DNA of 64,000 nucleotides from Cyclospora cayetanensis (lineage: Eukaryota; Apicomplexa; Conoidasida; Eucoccidiorida; Eimeriidae). The stretch is taken from assembly GCF_002999335.1 (NCBI RefSeq), contig NW_020312149.1, positions 1 through 64,000 on the forward strand, read 5' to 3'. Both the position numbers and the translations under genes were made by a program. The first letter of the stretch is position 1, and each line of letters begins with the position of its first letter. This document shows, one piece after another, positions 54,626 to 64,000 of this stretch. A model generated the notes under the pieces. That model saw only the letters and a list, made by a program, of their open reading frames with translations, made no database searches and was not told the origin of the DNA.

Positions 54626-56577
54626 CTCTATTTCAAAATAGTGGGGGAGGGGGGGAGGCTATGGTGGGCTGAGCAACGTTTCGGCGCATTGTACTATGCT
54701 GGCTATGTATACCAAAAAGTTAAAAAGGTCGACTACTTGATTTGACCCTATCTTTTTTTTGATTGTTTGCAAGGTAGAGCTAGCACGATAAAATAAGGCA
54801 AACCGTGGTGTGCTTGTGCGCTACATGCTACGTGGGCCTAGCTGTGAATGCTCAGAGCGCTCAGAGGGTGCAGTTGGGCGAACTATAATGACCCCCTCCG
54901 CTCACGGCAGGATCCCTCAGAGGCGCAATAAGGGTAAAAAGGAAACCTTTTTTGAAATTTAAGATAAATTTATACGTGGCATGTAACGAATCAAGAGTTA
55001 TGTGTGTCTGTGCGGACAAAAAGAGAGACAACAGGAACGTTTCGGCTAGAGTTACAGATCCCCAATATTGCTGGTTAGTGCTGCTATTCAAATGCGGGAG
55101 CATAGGTTGACTTACAGGCCACGAGACACACTCAAGAGATTCAGGATAACAGTCACTTGCGTGATGGGCACTAGGTTAGGGTCAACGTGCAATATTCTTA
55201 GGTTGTGCTTCTAAGTCCGCATTTACAAAAGGGCTGGACTAGCAGTGCTTGTACTAATGGCTAATCGTCTCAGGGTAGACTCAGGCTACATAATTCCTTT
55301 ATCGTTTTGTTTGATTCGACAAGTAAAAGCCGCGTTGTTGCGCGTGAATAGACCTAACGGAGAGGAAGACTGAAAGGTGGGGGCACGCACAAAGGACTAG
55401 TGCTGGTGTCCACTGGAAGCTAAAACAATGACCTGTTTAAAGCTACTGAATGGCCTTGGGATATATTTTAGTTTTATCGACAAAACATTACCCTTTCGTG
55501 AGAGGCACTGAAGAGACCCCTGTCTATTTGTATCTACAAGCAGTCCGTCGCGCAAGACAAGAATAGGAGGGCAGCAAATTTTTTCTGTCCTAAGGGTAAA
55601 TACCTCGCTTTGCAAACATATATTGCGCGTTAGAGAAAGCAGAAAATTCATATGCAAAAATGGAAAATGCTGCCTTAATAGTTGCCGAATCGTCAGACAG
55701 AGGGCCCTCGGTTCCGAGGATCCCAAGGCGGCAGGCGGAGACCGAGAACCCAGGAGGCATAGGAGGAAAAGCGGCATAACTGACGGAGAAACATCCCTCT
55801 TATTAAATTCTAGTGAGGCTTTCAAAAGGATCCTTGTAGGAAAAGGCGGGCAAGTCGGCTTTACTTTTTTCTTCACTGCACCAGCGGCAGCTGCACCGCA
55901 GCAGCTAATCCTCAACCCATCTGGTACCGCTTTCCTGCATTGCATGATACCGAACGGTCATCGTGAAACTTGGCTTCATGATCTTCAGGAACCTGACTTG
56001 TGTGTTACCGCGCTAAGCTGAGGCCTACGGAGAAACCTTTGCAGAGTCGACGGGCAGCAGCCAGTGCCCTCCACCAGCACATACGAGAAGCATCGCGTGT
56101 TGTCGTCGCTCCTCGAGCGTTTCATTTCAAAGGCTTTGGTGCATGCGCCTGATCGGTGATTAGGTGGTGAAACCATACCGCTTGTGCCTGCTTCCGGCAG
56201 ATCTCACCCTTGAATCATCACTCCACCCCAGCACATCGTAGATGCTCTGTACACCAACGCTTCCGTCTATTTTTCCTCTCGGCGCCTCTAAGCGGCACGG
56301 GACCGTTAGCCTCGCGCTAATCCCGAAGAGCTCGCTTTTGCCCTGGAACTAGTGGAAGCAATATTTCCAGCAGGCGACGCGTTGGTTTTCCTTGCAGTGA
56401 CTTCAGGTCTGGAGAGAACAGGCTTAAATCTGGCACCTCCTGACTGTTTTCCCAATACGTTGAAAGATCATAAAACAGCCACCATCAACGCGGGCGTTTT
56501 TACGGCTTTACTAGGTCTGTCCCTCCCGTCGCCGCCTTACCGTTTCTCTCCTCGTCTCGTCGTCTAGGGAGTCGCCA
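54626..56577. other. Intergenic upstream of AGPS
   Basis: Two long frames overlap on opposite strands here (minus 55,397-55,945 and plus 55,623-56,021). Neither shows a recognisable domain or a convincing splice context, so neither is called. The plus-strand frame at 56,352-56,567 just before the AGPS start is probably leader sequence. Confidence 0.4.
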
Positions 56578-59500
56578 ATGGCAAGTCTACACAAAAAAGC
56601 AACAGTTTCTTCGGACGCTAACTCCGGCGCGAAGTCAGCGCCCCCAAGACGCAGCTCCGAAGTGCAACAGGAGCAGCAACCAACAGAGCATGCCATCGTC
56701 CTTCAATCTCCAAGCAGTTTGCGTCTGCCGTTGCATCTCCCCCCCGATTCATTTACTGCTTTGAGACTCCCCGCGCACGAAATTCTCCACGGTAGAAACC
56801 GCGCGATCGTGTGCAAAGCAAACGGATGGGGTTTCAAGGACACATACCTCTGCTTCCTCGACAAACTAACCCTAACTCTTACGGGCAGCAGGTAGTTCTC
56901 ACACAATATTCGGAACCCTCCGTTTCTCCAGCATGAGCTTTCCTGCCTTTCGATGCTCTCTCTGCTCCTTCTGAATTTTTCGCCCCCCGACGGCCCCACA
57001 GGCTGCCGAGTGCAGGGAGCTGCACTAATCTTCGAACCCCCAAATGCATATCCCCCCTGCATACATATTGCGACAGTTGCATGGTGGTGTAGCCTGGCCA
57101 AACCCTAATTAGGGCATACACTGCGAACAAGCCTTGAGGCTTCATATGGCTCCCTAGCATCAAAAAAACTTCTTGCGTCTGAATCCGATTAGTGTGTCGT
57201 GCTGAAATCTCGCCTTCATGCTGACGGCTGGTGCCATTTGCTCTTGTGAATGCCGTTCTTGCGGCCCCTGGGCGTCGCCACTGCTCTGCAGGTACGCGCT
57301 CTGCGGCTGCCGCATGCGACATTGGCATGACTTCACGGACTCTATTGAGGGCCTCGATTTTGAGGCAAAGTCCTTACCCAGACCAGAAGCAGTCATCTGC
57401 CCCCAGAGGAATGTGAAGAAGGAGTTCTTCCGCGATCTGTTGAAGCTGGTAAGAGGCGAAGCAGCTCTCTCTACCTGCGTGCATAACACTACGCACAGCC
57501 TCGGCCAATCATCTAGAGACTGGCGAGTGTACTAGCCAATACATAGGAGGGGTTATCAATGACTCAGGCGTACACACATTCGTAGAGAGAGCCAGGCCTG
57601 TTCTCTCCCACGCCCCTTCTTTTATGCGTCCAAGAGCCAACGCAAAATATCGGGTCCTCCCACGCGCTTGGCGGCGCGCCTCTTTAAGTGGAAAACTGTC
57701 GCTCTGTAGCGTGGTGCTCTGATGCAGCCATTTGACCCTTGCTCGAGGGGCGCTCTTGCGAGCTGTATTTTGTTCGCTTCGCTGTGGCCGCTGCCAACTA
57801 TTGGGCCCCTGTCGTGGGCGAGTCAGCGGCCTCCACTGACCACATTGGGGTCACTCGTTCTAAAGCCCTTGTCTGTGTCGTGTGCTGCCGTCTCTCCGCT
57901 CACAAGAGACGGGGCAAAATTTGAACCTCAAGACGAGCATACCGCTGTGTGCTGCGGAGCTTGCCAAAGTGCAAGACCCCTCTCGACGTATTCTCCTGTG
58001 CGTGCGAATAATGCGCGGAGCAGGCACCCAAAGTGGAGATTTCGGAGGACGGGCTGGAGCGGCTCTTTCATGGACACGGCCACACGTGTGGCGAGATATT
58101 TGCGCTGAGACACGGGCAGCTAAATCGCCTCCCGGATGTTGTGCTCTACCCCAAATGCCATGAGGTGCGTACGATAGAATCGTCTGTAACCCTTGTATGC
58201 GCCCTATGTGCAGCTCGCCTAGTCTTGTGGGCGCTAGCTTCCCCTCTTTGACGTGGGCTACATGGCATCGGATTGGTTGTTAAATCTATCTTTCGCTCGC
58301 AACGTGTACGGGTAGGGGTGTGCAGCGAGGGTTTTTTCGCGCAGGATGTAGAAGCGATCGTTGCGTGTGCTGTGCGGCACAACGTGTGCTTGATCCCCTT
58401 TGGGGGAGGCACCTCCGTCACTCTAGGGCTGGCGGTTCCCGAGAACGAAACGCGCATGGTGGCTTCCGTGTCTCTAGGATTCATGCAAAAGATCTTGTCG
58501 CTAGACCGCGATGCGCTCATGCTGACAGTGGAAGCCGGGGCGGTCGGCGCAGTGCTAGAGTCACAGCTGCGACGCCTGGGCGTTACCTTAGGCCACGAGC
58601 CAGACAGCTTAGAATTTAGCACCGTTGGCGGATGGGTTGCCACCAGAGCCTCAGGTACGTATTCAAGGAACGCCGCTCATGGCTTGCTTCAAAGGCCAGT
58701 AGTATGAGCGTTCCTATTTTGATGAAACAGTTTAACCCCTGTATGCCGTATCGGGCAATTCACCTAGACCCCGCTGCGCGCTGGGGATGCGTGCATGTGC
58801 AGCTATCGTCTGCGGACGGATGCGTGCACGCGTGCTCCATGAATGCAAACACATGCAGCCCCTTCCAACCATGCACATTCATTGGGTATCTGAGATGCAG
58901 ACTGCACTTCGCTATAGCGGCGTAGCGACTCGATATCGCGCGTTCTTTTGCGTCTTATTGTGCATCAGGGATGAAGAAGAACGCGTATGGAAACATTGAG
59001 GACCTGTTGATTGACGCAGTGATGGTCACCCCGCGGGGAACCCTCAACCAGCGCCTAGCAGCGCCCCGAGTATCCAGCGGCCCGTCGCTGCAGCAGTTGG
59101 TGCTTGGCAGCGAAGGAACACTCGGGATCATTACACAAGTTGTCCTCAAGGTTAAGCCGCTCCCAGAGGTATGGACAACTGGTGCCGCAGGGGGGCTGAG
59201 AAAGTTCACTTTATTTGCTTCTGAGGCTAGGGCGGGTGCAGCGTATACCGACGCCTCGGTTGATAAGAATGGGGCCGCGCTGCAACTTCTGCTGTGTTCT
59301 TAACAGAGCAAAGTATTTGGCTGTCTAGTCTTTCCATCCTTTGACATCGGCGTTGCCTTCATGCGGTACGTAGCCCTCAATAAGCTGCAGCCCGCGAGCA
59401 TTCGCCTGATGGACCAGAGGCAGACACACTGCGGTTCCCTCTTCAGAGTGAATGAAACAGGTGCGGTGCAAGGTGCTGTCTGGTGCACAAGCGGCTCACC

Positions 59501-60856
59501 AGATGTTTCGTCGTGCTTCGCAGTTTTCCAGACTCCCCAGTCCCATAATCTGCTGACAAACAACTGTTGCTTTCGGCGGCGCTTGCGAGCGTGCATCAGC
59601 AGCGCTTTACATATCTTATCCTCCCTCCCAGGGTCAGCGTTGCCTTCTTGATGAAGATTTTTGTTGCTCTGACGGCAGCCAAGGGCTGTGTCTGCGCGCA
59701 TTGTTGTCTTGGGAACCTTCAGGCACTTCCGGGCTGAAGCACGTGCTGGCTGACGGGGTGAAGAAGTTCTATCTGAGTAAGATTAAGGGATGGCGGGAGG
59801 AGGATCTCTGCGGGTGCACTCTCCTGTTCGAGGGATCAGCAGAGGATGTGGCATTCCAGCAGAAGAATCTCTACAGGGCAGCCAAGCTCTTTGGGGCCCT
59901 TCCTGCTGGTGGAAAATATGGAGAGAGAGGCTACCAAATGACTTTTATGATTGCGTATCTCCGGTAAGCCGATGACCGCCGGCACTGAAAGCCGAAGGGC
60001 CTGGCAAACGTGGCGTCGGGCTGTGCTGCTCACCTCATGATCATCCCTGTTCTGCAAGCGGCAACTACGATGCCTTTGCAGGGACTTCGTCATGGACCAC
60101 TATTGGGTATTTGAATCATTTGAAGCATCTCTCGCGTGGCCACTTGTTCTCAAGTGTAGACACAAGGTGCAGGAATACCTTTCTGCCGAATGCAAGCGGA
60201 TAGGCATTCGCTACCCTCCGCTCATCATGACGAGGCTCACGCAGGTTTATGACGCCGGCGCCGTCCTGTACTTTTACTTTGGTTTTAACTGGGCGGGGCT
60301 TGAACAGCCCATGCAGGTAATATGCAGACACACATAATTTTCATACCCTTCGAGTCCAACGGAATCATGAGAGCTCCCGCTTCTTCTGTATTTGGCTGTT
60401 GAGCGTAGATCTTAGTTGCACGTCACGTGTATCCACTCTTTTGAAATAAGTAGCTTATCAGCAGCGAGACAAATGGGGAAAATGTAGGAACAATAGCCAT
60501 TCTGTGCCTGAAGTGCATTGAACTTCGGTTCATTCGCAGGCATACAAACACATTGAAGACGGAGCGCGCCAAGTCATACTGGATCTGGGCGGTAGCATTT
60601 CCCACCATCACGGAATTGGAAAGCTGCGAAGGGAGTTCTTACCAAGCGTAGTGGGTGAAACAGGTAAGTGCTCAGAGCTGGATAGCTGTTCCCAAACAAG
60701 CGTTGAAGTAGTTTTATTCTACCCACCTGCTGCATAGCATCCATGTTTTTTTGCGTCCTCGCAGGGTTGGTCATGTTACGCGGAGTAAAGGCTTGCGTGG
60801 ACCCGCAAAACATATTCGGATGCAGAAACCTCTTTGAAACCACGCAGGTAGAATGA
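56578..60856 (+). CDS. AGPS: Alkyldihydroxyacetonephosphate synthase, 10 exons
   Basis: Exons 56578-56891, 57292-57448, 58024-58164, 58345-58654, 58969-59168, 59307-59460, 59723-59963, 60082-60316, 60540-60663 and 60765-60856 join in phase to 655 residues, close to human AGPS (658). The enzyme swaps the acyl group of acyl-DHAP for a fatty alcohol, making the ether bond of plasmalogens and alkyl-glycerolipids; it uses FAD. Seen in order: [21 protein letters not shown], the FAD loop PFGGGTSV (222-229), [87 protein letters not shown], the His motif [10 protein letters not shown] (605-614) and [11 protein letters not shown] near the end. The human enzyme is peroxisomal through an N-terminal PTS2. 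No PTS2 fits the 85-residue leader here, and the C-terminus (TTQVE) is not PTS1. A GTAGAA donor at 60,848 could lengthen the tail. Confidence 0.95.
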
Positions 60857-63666
60857 GCAGTCAGGACAGTTTCTGCACTGAGTCATCCCATTGCACACTG
60901 ACATGTTTTAAGAGCTCAGGATAGTCACTATTGGCGAGCACATGCGAGGCTTTCCTTGTTGCTTTATGTCCATCAACTTTTAGCTACACGGCAAGTGTAG
61001 AAGTCGTTTGACACCCCCCTGCAGGCCGCCAAACGGGGAAAGGTATCGCGGCACACCGGTTGAAACTCGTGCTAGCCAGCCTTCCAGCGGGCAGCTATAT
61101 GAGTATTTTTGTTCAACGCTATACAAACTGGTATTCAGGAGTAGCACTCTATTTCTGTAGCCTCAGCTTGGTGGCATTTTGTCATCGTGTCTTCGCTTGC
61201 TTCTACCCATACACTTGTAGCGGTGCCTGCCAAAGTCGTTACTTCCCATGTTTGTATCTCTGCCGAGCGCACTGCGAAAATAGCATGTAAGAGGCTTTTA
61301 GTTGAGGGAGCTTTTTGCCATTGCTCCTAAGGGTAATCGCTAGCTATTTTCAAATTTTGTCTCCTAGGGTGTTGTACTGAAGAACGCGCCCGGTGGTGCT
61401 GACCACGATCTATTGCAAAAGCGTGTTCGGCTCACACTTGCCTTCAAATACCTGCCAAACTGGAATGTATCATGAAAGCCAAAATACCAACAGTGGAAAA
61501 CGATGGCTCGGCAAAAAAAAAATGATTTTATGGCTGCGAAGAGAGAACCTGCTTGTTGGGGGTGGATGGTCTGGATTTCCGAACTATCTTCAGGGAGTAG
61601 CAATAACCACAAGCAAAATCAAGTGTCCCATTTGTCAACAAAACCGAGCATCCTATGCAGTATTCTTGCTAGATGCCTTTCTTGGATTAAATGCGCGAGC
61701 AAGCTTTTGATATGCAAAGTCGCACTTTGTAAGGAAAAGAAGAGTTGAAGCTCATGGAAAAAGCGACTCTAAGTAGAACTGGTGGTCTGCATCATTTAAT
61801 GTCAATTCATGTGCTGTTTTTGACTTAAATCGCAGAACTCACAAAGGCATCACCATGCTCTGCATCCTTGCATCGTTGACTTGACGTTTTACGCTTACAC
61901 ACCCAACATTAGCTTGTGTGAACTTACATAGGTGTAGAACGAGTCATTAACGACTTTAAACAAAATGGATGGGGGAAACAAGCACCGGATCAGTGTCAGG
62001 GTGGACTATGGAAGCAAAAACCAAAATGATCAAATCTCCAAAAATATGAGCACTGTCGCGTGAATGGAGCAGATTCTGAGTTCTCAATCTGTTTGGTAGC
62101 TTCCTTGTTTAAGAACATATCGTGAGCGATCGACAGGATTAGCCATTACTGTTGAAAGTGCTTTGCACATGCTAATACACCTTGAAAAACACCCAGCAGC
62201 ACGTATCTGGAGGCAGAAAGAACCCTGTGCCGATGTTCTCATGGGGTGTCTCGCGCAAACAACAGATCTCAATAGGATAGATCTCGTCCAAGAAAATAAC
62301 AACTAGCCAATGACTTGTTTTGATGCGAAGGTTTATGTTGCACTATTAGGTGTTTTCGAGACTGCTCCAAAGAGTTGTAATTTCATATGCCTAGGTGTTA
62401 GTGCGTTTTCCGTGTGATGGTGTATTGTAAAAGCTTGTTTATTGTCTTGTGCCCTAATTTGCCCAAGAAGCGACATGTGGGAAGTAGCACATAGAACGAG
62501 GGAGAACGCCTGAATTCAGGCAACGGTGGAGAAGACTAGTGAAGGTTCAATGACAGATTAGCTGAGTACAGGTTACAAACTGTCTATTGCAATTGAAGCG
62601 TTCATAATCAGCAAATAAAAAATTTCATAAAGTTGTATTAGAAACCTGGAACCCGAGTCTTCCCCATGTTCGTTCGCCTCTACATGTCACAGTGTCGCAA
62701 AAATGGCGGCCTTTCTTTTCTAATATTCACTGCACACATAGGTGCAGTACTACTGCAAGGCTTCCTCTTGTTGCATTGAGCCCTGTTCAGAGTCATTTGG
62801 TTCACAATTAGGTTATAGAAAAGCAGCCTGGGAGACCGCATCGTATTCTGCCAGTCCCACTGAAACAGTGTGTCTAAAAAGAGAATGCTCCCTATGCGTA
62901 CGTACGCCGATTCGGAAAAACCTCGAATGTATCGAGACGGGACCGCAGCTTTTCACAACCCTCTTCAACTGCTCTTCAAACGCGAGCTCAATACATTCCC
63001 GTTAAAGGGGTAGAAGCTCTGAAGCCAGTGGAAATGCAGGATTATTCTGTGCAACGGAAGCAGCCTCCTTGTACAGGAGGCGCGGGAATGTGCAACACGG
63101 TTCCCAGAAAATGGCGCTTAAACTGAAGCCGATTAAACGACGTCGTCACCCAGGGCTGTCAGCACTTGACTGTTTGCATTTAAGAATAAAAACTTCGCGA
63201 TCACTTGGGTACACTAGATAGTTTACAATACCATATCTGCTTCGCTTGCGAATCGTCCATACACAACTACTATATTAGGTTCCGAGTAAAATATTTGAAT
63301 AGCGGCTAACTCGGCACCGCTGGTGTGCCTAAGCATGATTAGCTGTTGCTAACACCCTGAACCCTGAGGCGACAGCTCTCTCTGAGTGACCGGCAACTAT
63401 AGCTCGTTCTGGACCTCGATTGCCCCTACCTTAACAGGACGAACTGAAAAGACCTGTAACTAAAGCTAAGCGAGGATGTATACATAATGCGGAATTGAAA
63501 ATCGGCTGCGCGCGGACAGCACTGGTACCGTTAAAGGTAGCTGTAACAACTAGCAGCCGCCGAGGCTGTTCCTCTGTACATACAGCAGCAAACGCCAAGA
63601 AACGAAGCAGCGGCACTAGCGAGAAGCGTGACTTCCATTGCCGCTAGCTGACTGCGACATACTGAT
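60857..63666. other. Intergenic, mostly unassigned
   Basis: This 2.8 kb between AGPS and the VTT-protein gene holds a doubtful retroelement relic at about 61.9-62.5 kb and otherwise nothing recognised. Confidence 0.4.
61900..62500 (-). mobile_element. Doubtful Ty3/gypsy scrap, candidate C
   Basis: On the minus strand near 62,290 a broken frame reads VVIFLDEIYPIE..LRETPHENIG. That is arranged like the RT catalytic segment VxYLDDI.....TPEEHI, preceded at a suitable distance by YEITTLWSSLEN (cf. YE...MPFGL.NA). No RNase H or integrase relic could be placed, so this is weaker than elements A, B and D. Confidence 0.25.
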
Positions 63667-64000
63667 CTAACCGTCAAGCTGCTGCTGGGCCTCGCGAATT
63701 ACTCTGTCAGCGAACTGTTTCACTGTTCTTACAATAAAAACAAACAGGCATATGCCTCCGAAAATCCCTGTGATCTCCAGGTACCTCTTGGAGACTGTGC
63801 AGATCCCGAAAACGTTTACTTCTGTGCTTTTCAATTCAAATGAATTGGCTGCCAGCGCATCATCTAGACTCTGCAGCTCTCCCCCAATGATTGCGTACAC
63901 CACGGCGAACGGGATTCCGGTTACGAAGGTAGAGAGTGCAAAATTCGACAGTGTAATGGACGTAGTGCCCAGGAAATAGTTGTTAAAAGTAAAGGGCAGA
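63667..64000 (-). CDS. VTT/DedA (TVP38/TMEM64-type) membrane protein, 3' end only
   Basis: A minus-strand frame runs from the window end to a TAG at 63,667-63,669, giving the last 110 residues.  It starts LPFTFNNYFLGTTSITLSNF, the conserved segment of the VTT domain (R.xPF...NYLLG.T.V....). A hydrophobic stretch and YAIIGG follow. A loop and a last membrane span (ITGIFGGICLFVFIVRTV) lead to a basic, helical cytosolic tail ending QQQLDG. VTT proteins are lipid scramblases or membrane-shaping proteins of the ER and Golgi (TVP38, TMEM41, VMP1); which branch this is cannot be told from the tail. The N-terminal part and any upstream exons lie beyond 64,000. Confidence 0.8.
   Translation of the reverse strand, partial: LPFTFNNYFLGTTSITLSNFALSTFVTGIPFAVVYAIIGGELQSLDDALAANSFELKSTEVNVFGICTVSKRYLEITGIFGGICLFVFIVRTVKQFADRVIREAQQQLDG

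Noticed and set aside
55397..56021. Overlapping frames of 182 (minus) and 132 (plus) residues
   Set aside because: Opposite-strand overlap without domains, signal or splice support; neither can be preferred.

Overview
The window is nuclear DNA of an apicomplexan parasite of the eimeriid Coccidia (Eimeria, Cyclospora or a close relative). Evidence: genes are split into many short exons with GT..AG introns; CAG-type codon runs give Gln and Ala tracts; base composition is near 50% GC; protein-coding genes look coccidian; and the spaces between genes hold decayed Ty3/gypsy LTR retrotransposons, a class I know from Eimeria but not from most other apicomplexans. The genus is an inference.

Layout, left to right. 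1-1.9 kb: a repeat copy, then nothing recognised. 1.9-3.3 kb: an intronless gene for a secreted protein of unknown function. 5.1-7.05 kb: a four-exon, membrane-anchored GNAT acetyltransferase of the NAT8 type. 8.3-14.7 kb: two decayed gypsy elements on the minus strand. 15.9-23.5 kb: a 16-exon m-AAA (AFG3/FtsH-type) protease with a Gln-rich insertion. 25.5-28.0 kb: a three-exon DEAD-box helicase of the DDX49/Dbp8 type. 28.5-30.3 kb: another decayed gypsy element. 30.5-38.4 kb: a 19-exon ABCG half-transporter. 39.2-48.1 kb: three minus-strand genes (an unrecognised acidic protein, an unrecognised membrane protein, and a Gln-rich coiled-coil protein that may be a Sec20-like SNARE), with GC-rich palindromic repeats between and within them. 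50.5-54.6 kb: the most complete gypsy element. 56.6-60.9 kb: a ten-exon alkyl-DHAP synthase (AGPS). 61.9-62.5 kb: a doubtful retroelement scrap. 63.7-64.0 kb: the 3' end of a VTT/DedA-family membrane protein on the minus strand.

Exon joins for the protease, helicase, transporter, AGPS, acetyltransferase and the first four exons of the SNARE candidate were worked out by hand. In each, GT..AG boundaries, reading phase and family homology agree, and total coding length is a multiple of three where the gene is complete. The retroelement calls rest on ordered domain relics (Gag zinc knuckle, protease, RT, RNase H, integrase) read across stop codons and frameshifts. All recognisable copies lie on the minus strand. 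The genes are housekeeping or lipid/membrane functions and do not form an operon-like or co-functional cluster. I found no tRNA, rRNA, CRISPR or organellar sequence.
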